DNA of 5,246 bases from Desulfurellaceae bacterium (lineage in GTDB: Bacteria; Campylobacterota_A; Desulfurellia; JAGGSF01). Made by a program: the position numbers and the translations under genes. Below the pieces are notes generated by a model. It had not been told where the DNA came from, did not search any database, and saw only the letters and a program-made list of their open reading frames with translations. Numbering within the stretch: the stretch's first letter is position 1; each line of letters starts with the position of its first letter. Location: the NCBI GenBank assembly GCA_023128455.1, contig JAGMDW010000036.1, positions 1 to 5,246 on the forward strand, given 5' to 3'. Positions 1 to 5,246 of this stretch are shown piece after piece.

Positions 1-471
1 ATTGGTAATAGATGCGATAAAGGTTTTAGGATAAGCTACCCTTATTATTTTGTCGCCATCATATACGGCAAGATACATCATATCCCTTTTCAGGGTATGA
101 CTGAATCTTTCAGAGAAACCTTTGCCATTTTTCATAGCAAGTATGATCTCGGGGCGATTGATGTGATTTTCCATGTTCTTAACATCGCTCAATTTCAAAA
201 ATGAGTCATCTAAAACTACACCGTCTTTTCTTATGATTGTGATTCTCATACCGCTCTGCCTGGAAAATTTTGCGATCTTTTTGTGAAGTTTTTCATCCAC
301 TTTACTATTTTTTACGATGTCTTTAACCAAAAGACAGGTATTATTCAGGTTTCTTATACCTTCTTGCTTGGATATTCTTTTGAGTTGAGAATTAAAAAAG
401 ATTACGGATAAAAGAATAATAAACAGAGAAAATATAGATAGATAGCTAAATATTTTTATAAACCATTTCAT
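1..471 (-). CDS. phoR: PhoR-type phosphate sensor histidine kinase, N-terminal part (runs off left edge)
   Basis: This open frame starts at ATG 471 and stays open for 157 codons to the window edge, so the kinase core is not seen. Residues 7-26 form one hydrophobic membrane helix after a basic N-terminus (MKWFIK). The remainder is an extracytoplasmic sensor domain. Its hallmark is the stretch at residues 83-136: DGVVLDDS (83-90), MENH (100-103), RPE (106-108), a GKG turn (116-118), and RFSHTLKRDMMYLAV (122-136). This pattern is typical of the PAS-like sensor region of PhoR/PnpS kinases. The family autophosphorylates on a histidine and passes the phosphate to PhoB when phosphate is scarce. The start overlaps the phoB stop as ATGA. 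No strong ribosome site precedes it, so translational coupling to phoB is likely. The position after phoU and phoB supports the call. The HAMP, dimerisation and ATPase domains should lie to the left. Confidence 0.88.
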   Translation of the reverse strand, partial: MKWFIKIFSYLSIFSLFIILLSVIFFNSQLKRISKQEGIRNLNNTCLLVKDIVKNSKVDEKLHKKIAKFSRQSGMRITIIRKDGVVLDDSFLKLSDVKNMENHINRPEIILAMKNGKGFSERFSHTLKRDMMYLAVYDGDKIIRVAYPKTFIASITN

Positions 472-1142
472 TTTACCAGTTTATATCCTATCTTAGGAAC
501 AGATTTTAAGAGATTTCCTTTTCTGCCGAGTTTTTTTCTCAAATTTGAGATATGAGCATCAACCGTCCGTGTATTTAGATCAGCATCTAAATTCCACACC
601 AGGGTTAGTATATCGTCTCTCGTAAACACCCTGTCCGGATTGGTTAAAAACAACATAAGCAGATCAAATTCTGTTTTTGTCAACTCTACCTTTTCGCCAT
701 CTACTGAAGTTGTATGACTTTTTGTATCCAATTCTATTCCGTATCTTTCTACAATTTTAAATTCGGGAGAAAATCTTCTTGAAACAGCCTTAACCTTTGC
801 TATGAGGACTTTTATACTAAATGGTTTTGTTAAAAAATCGTCCGCCCCTGCATTCAAATTGTTTACCATCGTTTTTTCACCAGATTTTGCAGTGATTATG
901 ATCACAGGAATTGTTGCAAATTTTTTTTCGGATTTGAGTAGTCTTAAAAATTCCTCACCCTGAAGGCCGGGTAACATTAAATCCAGCAATATAAGATCTA
1001 TTCCAATATTGTTTCTCAATGTTAAAAGTGCTTCATTCGCATCTTCTGCACCTATGGTTTCATAATTTTCTTTCTGAAGATTAAACAGGATAAGTTCTCT
1101 TATGTCTTTTTCATCTTCTATGACGAGAATTGTTTTTTTCAT
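468..1142 (-). CDS. phoB: PhoB-type phosphate response regulator (OmpR/PhoB family)
   Basis: This is a full-length 224-residue two-domain response regulator. The receiver domain (about 1-120) has the acidic pocket E9/D10, phospho-acceptor D54 in LLLDLMLPG, T84, and K106 in the TKPF motif. GADDFLTKPFS (99-109) is a close family match. The winged-helix DNA-binding domain fills about 130-224 and includes LTKTEFDLL, the recognition-helix region RTVDAHISNLRKKL and the closing PKIGYKL. Phosphorylated PhoB-type proteins bind Pho boxes and activate phosphate-starvation genes. The assignment to PhoB rather than another OmpR-family member rests largely on context: it is fused by ATGA overlaps to phoU upstream and to a PhoR-like kinase downstream. 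A purine-rich GAGAGAG run just before the ATG is a weak ribosome site, and coupling to phoU translation is likely. No key residue is missing. Confidence 0.93.
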   Translation of the reverse strand: MKKTILVIEDEKDIRELILFNLQKENYETIGAEDANEALLTLRNNIGIDLILLDLMLPGLQGEEFLRLLKSEKKFATIPVIIITAKSGEKTMVNNLNAGADDFLTKPFSIKVLIAKVKAVSRRFSPEFKIVERYGIELDTKSHTTSVDGEKVELTKTEFDLLMLFLTNPDRVFTRDDILTLVWNLDADLNTRTVDAHISNLRKKLGRKGNLLKSVPKIGYKLVK

Positions 1143-1795
1143 TTTCTCTCTCTGTGGTGTTTATATATTTTCCCCTCTGTTACGAAGATTGCCTGTTCTG
1201 CTATATTTGTGGCTTGATCTGCTATTCTCTCCAGAGCTCGGGCTATGGACATCAACCATATTGCACGTGATATGTTTTCAGAGTTTTCCATTACATAAGT
1301 CATAAGCTCCCGTATTATCTGAACTTCATAATTATCTACCTTATCATCAAGCAAGATAACTTTCTTTGCTTTTTCTGTATCCTTGGTGAAAAAGGCGTTT
1401 AAGGCATCTTTTACCATTAAGATACTAGTTTCTTTCATCGCCGGAAGATCTATGTATGGTTTTAACTGTGGCTGTTTATTTATCTTCTCCGCCCACTCTG
1501 CCATATTCACAGCATTGTCGGCTATTCTCTCAATGGCAATATTTATCTTGAGGGAAGAGAGTATTAAACGCAAATCGTCTGCTTTCGGTTGTTTCAACGC
1601 ACACAGCCTCAGACAATGACTATCTATTTCATTGTCTAAGCTATCAACGGCATCATCCGTTTCTACCACCATTTTAATCAAATCAGAATCCCTTTCAATT
1701 AAAGCTTTCATAGATTTTTCTACCATATCTATAGCTATATCTGCCATTTTAGAGAGCTTTAATTTCAATTCTCTCAACTCATCATCCAGAAACAT
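1139..1795 (-). CDS. phoU: PhoU, phosphate signalling and transport modulator
   Basis: This 218-residue, all-helical, cytoplasmic protein has the usual PhoU length. It consists of two repeated three-helix bundles (about 1-110 and 115-215). Each half carries the family metal-binding signature ExxxDxxxN: E89-D93-N97 in IERIADNAVN and E189-D193-N197 in LERIADQATN. The residue after the aspartate is usually histidine (ERIGDH) but here is N94 or Q194. By family knowledge PhoU contacts PstB and PhoR and holds the Pho response off when phosphate is ample; loss commonly gives constitutive signalling or phosphate overload. It begins 3 bases after the pstB stop. A GGAGG site inside the pstB end lies 12 bases before the ATG, rather far but plausible. 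Its TGA overlaps the phoB ATG. The C-terminal KHHRERK tail is basic. Confidence 0.96.
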   Translation of the reverse strand: MFLDDELRELKLKLSKMADIAIDMVEKSMKALIERDSDLIKMVVETDDAVDSLDNEIDSHCLRLCALKQPKADDLRLILSSLKINIAIERIADNAVNMAEWAEKINKQPQLKPYIDLPAMKETSILMVKDALNAFFTKDTEKAKKVILLDDKVDNYEVQIIRELMTYVMENSENISRAIWLMSIARALERIADQATNIAEQAIFVTEGKIYKHHRERK

Positions 1796-1798
1796 AAT

Positions 1799-2548
1799 TT
1801 ATCCAAACCTCCCCGTTACATAATTTTTTGTGATTTCATTGGACGGAGAAGTAAATATCTTTTCTGTTTTATCGTACTCTATCAATTTTCCCAAATAGAG
1901 CAAAGCCGTGTAATCAGACATTCTTGCCGCCTGCTGCATACTATGTGTCACTACGACTATGGTATAATCCTTTTTCAACTCCAGTATTAACTCCTCAATT
2001 TTTGCTGTGGAAATAGGGTCTAAAGAACTGGTTGCTTCATCCATAAGTATAATCTCAGGTTTAACGGCAAAGGCTCGGGCTATACATAACCTCTGTTGTT
2101 GACCCCCAGAGAGACTCATTGCACTCTGCCTCAATATATCCTTCACCTCATCCCACAAAGCAGCCTGTTTGAGACTTTTTTCCATTATATCATTTAATTT
2201 TCTTTTATCTTTTATGCCAGATGTTCTTGGACCATATATTACATTATCAAAAATACTCTTTGGAAATGGATTAGGTTTTTGAAAAACCATACCCACTTTC
2301 CTCCTTAATTCAACTACATCCCAATCCTTATATATTGATTTATCATCTATAAAGATATCTCCTTTTGCCTTTACGCCATCTATCAAGTCATTCATTCTAT
2401 TGAAGGAACGCAGAAGTGTGGATTTTCCACAGCCGGACGGACCAATTATAGCCGTAATCTTATTTTTATATATGTCCATATTTATATCAAAAAGTGCCTG
2501 CTTTAACCCATAAAACAAATTGTAATTCGTAGTTTTTATCTTTACCAT
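1799..2548 (-). CDS. pstB: PstB, phosphate ABC transporter ATP-binding protein
   Basis: This 249-residue ATPase powers phosphate import from the cytoplasmic face of the PstCA channel. Visible motifs in order are Walker A GPSGCGKST (36-44), Q-loop VFQKPNPFPKSIFDNV (88-103), ABC signature LSGGQQQR (146-153), Walker B IILMDEA (166-172) with catalytic E171, D-loop SLDP (175-178) and switch histidine H202 in VVVTHSMQQAARMSDY. The NPFP, YGPR and MQQAARMSDY stretches and the C-terminal YVTGRFG are specific to PstB among ABC ATPases. One difference is MDEATSSLDP where PstB usually reads MDEPCSALDP. The catalytic residues are intact. The ATG lies 7 bases inside the end of pstA; the leader there is A-rich with no clear Shine-Dalgarno, which points to translational coupling. 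Confidence 0.97.
   Translation of the reverse strand: MVKIKTTNYNLFYGLKQALFDINMDIYKNKITAIIGPSGCGKSTLLRSFNRMNDLIDGVKAKGDIFIDDKSIYKDWDVVELRRKVGMVFQKPNPFPKSIFDNVIYGPRTSGIKDKRKLNDIMEKSLKQAALWDEVKDILRQSAMSLSGGQQQRLCIARAFAVKPEIILMDEATSSLDPISTAKIEELILELKKDYTIVVVTHSMQQAARMSDYTALLYLGKLIEYDKTEKIFTSPSNEITKNYVTGRFG
1808..1812 (-). promoter_or_regulatory. Shine-Dalgarno for phoU inside the pstB end
   Basis: GGAGG (within GGGGAGGTTT) lies inside the last codons of pstB, 12 bases before the phoU ATG. The spacing is longer than ideal, but it is the only good site there. Ribosomes ending at the pstB stop, 3 bases before the ATG, could also reinitiate. Confidence 0.55.
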
Positions 2549-3396
2549 TTTTTACTTTTTCTTGCTTTTAATCTAATCCATATTCCCGCAATGTCCATTA
2601 AGACAACAAGCGCTAAAAGCACCAGACAGGTGCCGTATTGAATGGGCAGGGTTTGTTCAAAATGTGTACCCTCTGTAGCTAAAGTATAGATGTGATAGGG
2701 AAGAGCCATAACTTCATCAAAGACAGATGTAGGTAGGGCAGGTTTGTAAAACGCTGCTGCTGTAAACATTATGGGAGCAGTTTCTCCTGCCACTCGACCC
2801 ACGGATAAAAGGATTCCCGTTACAATGTTAGACAACGCTGCGGGTAAAACAACCTTGAATATGGTTTGAACTTTGGTGGCACCTAATGCTAAAGACGCTT
2901 CTCTAAAATCCTGTGGTATGCCTCTCAAGGCCTCTTCTGTTGCTGCAATAATTGTCGGTAGAATCAAGAAACCGAGTGTTAATGAACCTGAAAGCAGGCT
3001 TGAACCAAAGCCAAATTTGATAACAAAGAGAGCCAATCCAAACAGTCCGAACACGATGCTGGGAATACCTGCCAGATTTCTTATTCCCAATCTCAAAATC
3101 CTTAAAAACAGACCTCCTTTTGTATATTCGCTCAAATAGATTGCAGAGATTATACCCATCGGAACAGCTACAATCAAAGCTCCAATAGAGAGACAGAATG
3201 TTCCTACTATAGCGGGAAATATGCCGCCCCTTGTCATTGAATCAGTGGGGGGTTTAGTTAAAAAATCTATACTTATAGACGAGATACCATTTCTGAATAT
3301 ATGAAATATTATAAAAAAGAGAAATGCTACAACAACAAAAACGCTTATCTTTATAATTATGAAGTTTAAACCTTGAGAAAAATTTCTTTTATTCAT
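2542..3396 (-). CDS. pstA: PstA, phosphate ABC transporter permease
   Basis: This 284-residue inner-membrane protein pairs with PstC to form the phosphate channel. About six membrane segments are visible, at roughly 13-34, 59-88, 106-128, 134-155, 190-215 and 254-275. The cytoplasmic EAA loop that docks on PstB is at 154-194, with EALRGIP and EASLALGATKVQTIFKVVLP. It is followed by VGRVAGETAPIMFTAA (199-214), a PstA hallmark. The segment RGGIFPAIVGT before the second helix and RNLAGIPSIVFGLFG (106-120) also match the family. Its length is close to the E. coli protein. The start is an ATG overlapping the pstC stop as ATGA, with AAAGGA inside the pstC end 8 bases upstream, a workable ribosome site. 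The gene ends 7 bases inside pstB. No damage is seen. Confidence 0.97.
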   Translation of the reverse strand: MNKRNFSQGLNFIIIKISVFVVVAFLFFIIFHIFRNGISSISIDFLTKPPTDSMTRGGIFPAIVGTFCLSIGALIVAVPMGIISAIYLSEYTKGGLFLRILRLGIRNLAGIPSIVFGLFGLALFVIKFGFGSSLLSGSLTLGFLILPTIIAATEEALRGIPQDFREASLALGATKVQTIFKVVLPAALSNIVTGILLSVGRVAGETAPIMFTAAAFYKPALPTSVFDEVMALPYHIYTLATEGTHFEQTLPIQYGTCLVLLALVVLMDIAGIWIRLKARKSKKW

Positions 3397-4367
3397 ACAG
3401 ATTTTCCTTTCATCTTTTTCTCCCCCTGTGTTCTTGCAATATCGGAAAGAATATTGAAGATGAGAGTCAAAATGAACAGCACAGCGCCGATACCAAAGAG
3501 TGCCTCATAATGAAGAGAATGGTATGGTGCTTCTCCCATCTCTGCAGCAATGGCGGCAGGCAAAGGTCTTGCAGGGTCAAATGGTCTTACCGGTATCATA
3601 CTCGCTCCCCCGCAAGTCATCAGAACTATCATAGTTTCACCCATTGCTCTGGACACACCAAGCATAACAGCCGTTGCTATGCCACTCGAAGCAGCAGGTA
3701 AAACAATTTTTTTTATCGTTTCCCACTTTGTAGCGCCCAAGGAGAGGGATGCTTCTTTGTATGTTCTCGGAACAAGATAAAGGGCATCCTCGCTTAGTGA
3801 AGCAATGGTAGGAATAGTTATAAAGGCAAGCATAATGGAGGCACTTGTTATGTTTAGTCCCACATCTATATAGAGATTATTGGCAAAGAAATTTGACAGA
3901 TAGCTCAAGTGAAGAAATGATAAAAAATTTGGTATCGTTTCGGTAAAAAATGGGCTCAACTTATTTGTCATCCAGGGTGCAATCACCACCATTCCAAAAA
4001 ATCCCAAAACCACACTGGGAAAACCCGAGATAAGTTCTACTAAGGGTTTCAGAACTTCTTTAATTCCCTTTGGAGCGAGTTCAGACAAATACACTGCAAA
4101 GGCAATTCCCAATGGAATGGATATAATTGCAGAAAGAAAAGAAACATAAAAAGAAGCTAAGATTAAAGGTAGTATTCCAAATGAATGAGGAGACATTGTG
4201 GGATACCACATTTTACCAAACAGAAAGTCAATAAGGCTTACATTTTTAAAAAGGGGAAGAGCTTCTGCAAACAAGAAAAGGGCTATCAAAAAAAGGATTA
4301 CCAGTGAAAATGCTGTTACAATCAAAAAAATGTTTTTATAAATTTTTTCCTTCAATGAAGACCCCAC
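3393..4367 (-). CDS. pstC: PstC, phosphate ABC transporter permease
   Basis: This 324-residue inner-membrane partner of PstA has helices near 13-34, 63-96, 109-132, 173-193, 229-252 and 289-308. The EAA loop is at 193-224 (SEDAL, EASLSLGATKWETIKKIVLP), followed by VSRAMGETMIVLM (238-250). GFPSVVLGFFG (115-125) and the GEAPYHSLHYEALF stretch near the end also match PstC. A loop of about 40 residues (134-172) separates helices 3 and 4, as in other PstC proteins. No ATG lies near the start. GTG at 4367 is the longest choice, and TTG at 4355 (codon 5) is an alternative with GGGG 6 bases upstream. The only strong Shine-Dalgarno (AGGAGG) is buried in a palindrome, 19 bases before the GTG. The gene is in the same frame as pstS, separated by a single stop codon, and its own stop overlaps pstA. 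Confidence 0.95.
   Translation of the reverse strand: MGSSLKEKIYKNIFLIVTAFSLVILFLIALFLFAEALPLFKNVSLIDFLFGKMWYPTMSPHSFGILPLILASFYVSFLSAIISIPLGIAFAVYLSELAPKGIKEVLKPLVELISGFPSVVLGFFGMVVIAPWMTNKLSPFFTETIPNFLSFLHLSYLSNFFANNLYIDVGLNITSASIMLAFITIPTIASLSEDALYLVPRTYKEASLSLGATKWETIKKIVLPAASSGIATAVMLGVSRAMGETMIVLMTCGGASMIPVRPFDPARPLPAAIAAEMGEAPYHSLHYEALFGIGAVLFILTLIFNILSDIARTQGEKKMKGKSV
3405..3410 (-). promoter_or_regulatory. Shine-Dalgarno for pstA inside the pstC end
   Basis: AAAGGA lies 8 bases before the pstA ATG, within the last codons of pstC. With the ATGA stop-start overlap, it supports this ATG as the pstA start and suggests coupled translation. Confidence 0.55.
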
Positions 4368-4370
4368 TGT

Positions 4371-4392
4371 AGGAGGGGCTATAGCCCCTCCT
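4371..4392 (-). repeat. Perfect 22-bp palindrome (RNA hairpin) in the pstS-pstC gap
   Basis: The two halves AGGAGGGGCTA and TAGCCCCTCCT are exact reverse complements. In RNA this folds as a GC-rich 9-bp stem with a UAUA loop. It starts 5 bases after the pstS stop and ends 3 bases before the pstC GTG. On the minus-strand transcript the 5' arm is a consensus Shine-Dalgarno (AGGAGG) and the 3' arm ends in the complementary CCUCCU. No U-run follows, so it is not a standard intrinsic terminator. Likely roles are protecting the pstS mRNA 3' end, so that more PstS than permease is made, or masking the ribosome site of pstC. It could also be a copy of a dispersed palindromic repeat; this window shows only one copy. 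The palindrome is certain, its function is inference. Confidence 0.8.
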
Positions 4393-4397
4393 GATAT

Positions 4398-5207
4398 TTA
4401 TCTGAGTTTGATAAATCCTTCCTGCTGCACTATCTGTTGCCCGGCAGAACTTAAAACAAACCCTATAAAATTGTAAGATACCGCTTGTTTTGAACTATCA
4501 GATGTAATCATATATAGAATTCTTGATACCGGATATTTTCCTTTTCTTACACTGTCTCTGCTGCCCATTACACCGTCAATACTCACAGGTTTTATCTGTT
4601 TGTTCGCATAACCCAATCCAATGTAGCCAATTGCATTCTTATTTTTTGCAACCACTTCCCTTACAGCACCATTTGATGCTTGAAGTAAGGCACGAGGGGT
4701 AACACGGTCTTTATGCATAACCTTCTTATTCCACACCTCAAATGTTCCCGAAGAAGAATCCCTGGATATAACCACCATCCTTATGTTTTTACCTCCCACC
4801 TCCTTCCAATTTTTGATTTTGCCAGTGTAGATATCATGTAGTTGTTTTAGTGTGAGGTTTCCAACAGAATTCTTCGGATTTACAACAGGCACCACAGCAT
4901 CAAGTGCAATAGGATGAACAGTAAGAATCATTCCTTTTTCCTTTGCCAACTCAAATTCTTTCGGCTTTACTTCCCTGGATGAGTCGGCAATATCCACTAT
5001 ACCATCCAGAATAGTCTTTATTCCTGTTCCCGAACCCCCACCCGATACAGAAATACTGACACCCGGGTGCGTATTCATATATGTCTCGGCTGCCTTCTGG
5101 GCAATAGGCAGAACTGTGGTAGAACCTTTGATTACCAATTTTTCCCCTGCAAATGAGATAGTGTTGAATAAGAGTAAAGCAAGCACACATACAAAAATCC
5201 TTTTCAT
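4398..5207 (-). CDS. pstS: PstS, periplasmic phosphate-binding protein
   Basis: This 269-residue substrate-binding protein delivers phosphate to PstCA. Residues 1-20 are a signal peptide: basic MKR, the hydrophobic core IFVCVLALLLF and a likely cut after SFA at residue 20. C7 lies inside the hydrophobic core and not at a lipobox, so a free periplasmic protein is expected. Phosphate-binding loops are visible: GSTTVLP (28-34), SGGGSGTGIK (55-64), DIADSSRE (72-79), and SRDSSSGT (148-155). LKQLHDIYTGKIKNWKEVGG (120-139) and AIGYIGLGYA (192-201) are further family landmarks. It is of the short PstS type, about 270 residues. The ATG has an excellent Shine-Dalgarno 6 bases upstream and is the first gene of the cluster visible here. 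It is followed by a palindrome and then pstC in the same frame. Confidence 0.96.
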   Translation of the reverse strand: MKRIFVCVLALLLFNTISFAGEKLVIKGSTTVLPIAQKAAETYMNTHPGVSISVSGGGSGTGIKTILDGIVDIADSSREVKPKEFELAKEKGMILTVHPIALDAVVPVVNPKNSVGNLTLKQLHDIYTGKIKNWKEVGGKNIRMVVISRDSSSGTFEVWNKKVMHKDRVTPRALLQASNGAVREVVAKNKNAIGYIGLGYANKQIKPVSIDGVMGSRDSVRKGKYPVSRILYMITSDSSKQAVSYNFIGFVLSSAGQQIVQQEGFIKLR

Positions 5208-5213
5208 AAGAAA

Positions 5214-5220
5214 CCTCCTT
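5214..5220 (-). promoter_or_regulatory. Strong Shine-Dalgarno of pstS
   Basis: On the minus strand AAGGAGG is followed by TTTCTT and then the pstS ATG, a near-ideal 6-base spacing. It fixes the pstS start and is clearly stronger than any accessible ribosome site of the downstream genes. That fits the need for more binding protein than permease. Confidence 0.9.
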
Positions 5221-5237
5221 CAAAATTTATTTGTCTT

Positions 5238-5243
5238 AGTATA
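5238..5243 (-). promoter_or_regulatory. Possible -10 element upstream of pstS
   Basis: TATACT on the minus strand matches the sigma-70 consensus TATAAT at five of six positions. A start about 6-7 bases downstream would give a leader of roughly 20-25 bases, ending in the Shine-Dalgarno. The window stops 3 bases beyond it, so no -35 element or Pho box can be examined. In an AT-rich genome such hexamers also occur by chance. Confidence 0.45.
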
Positions 5244-5246
5244 AAA

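Noticed and set aside
921..928. Homopolymer runs of 7-8 T (also near 1133-1139 and 3707-3714) as phase-variable slippage sites
   Set aside because: Runs of this length are expected in AT-rich coding DNA. All frames are intact and the genes are not surface-variation types.
1102..1823. Plus-strand open frames of 63-78 codons opposite phoB and phoU
   Set aside because: They lie wholly antisense to strongly conserved genes, have no recognisable motifs or ribosome sites, and read as reverse-strand shadows.
2873..3780. Plus-strand open frames of 63-88 codons opposite pstA and pstC
   Set aside because: They are antisense to permease coding sequence with low-complexity or proline- and lysine-rich products and no family resemblance.
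4371..4392. Palindrome as a rho-independent terminator
   Set aside because: No T-run follows it on the minus strand (ACAGTGGGG comes next), and on the plus strand the following bases are mixed. pstC needs transcription through it.
4367..4398. Deliberate PstS-PstC fusion by stop readthrough
   Set aside because: The shared frame is real, but a fusion would tether a periplasmic protein to the permease N-terminus, which is normally on the cytoplasmic side, and no readthrough signal is visible.
4951..5223. Minus-strand 90-codon frame overlapping the start of pstS
   Set aside because: It is the +1 shadow of pstS; the strong Shine-Dalgarno and the signal peptide belong to the pstS frame.

Overview
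The window holds one tightly packed, minus-strand phosphate operon. Read in the direction of transcription (right to left) it is pstS, pstC, pstA, pstB, phoU, phoB and the first 157 codons of a phoR-type sensor kinase, which runs off the left edge. Every gene is assigned from clear family motifs. No plus-strand gene is supported, there is no gene-free stretch longer than about 40 bases, and no RNA gene, mobile element or CRISPR array is seen.

Organism: the DNA is AT-rich. PstS has an ordinary cleavable signal peptide and no lipoprotein cysteine at the cleavage site, which fits a diderm (Gram-negative-type) bacterium with a periplasm better than a Gram-positive, where PstS is usually a lipoprotein. 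The lineage cannot be fixed further from this sequence. A low-GC anaerobic or thermophilic diderm would fit, but that is a guess.

Layout: the right edge (5208-5246) carries the pstS leader, with a strong Shine-Dalgarno and a good -10-like hexamer close to the edge; any -35 element or Pho box lies outside the window. pstS is followed by a 30-base gap containing a perfect 22-bp GC-rich palindrome, and then pstC, which lacks an ATG start. From pstC onward the genes are nearly gapless: pstC/pstA, phoU/phoB and phoB/phoR share ATGA stop-start overlaps, pstA/pstB overlap by 7 bases, and pstB/phoU are 3 bases apart.

How the genes work together: PstS captures phosphate outside the inner membrane, PstC and PstA form the channel and PstB hydrolyses ATP to drive import. 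By family precedent PhoU links the transporter to the kinase PhoR, damping PhoR signalling when phosphate is plentiful. PhoR phosphorylates PhoB, which activates phosphate-starvation genes, probably including this operon. Transporter, negative modulator and two-component system thus appear to share one transcript, forming a self-contained feedback unit.

I see no evidence of a previously undescribed system. The least ordinary element is the pstS-pstC palindrome: its 5' arm carries the only strong Shine-Dalgarno near pstC and its 3' arm is an anti-Shine-Dalgarno sequence lying just before the start codon.
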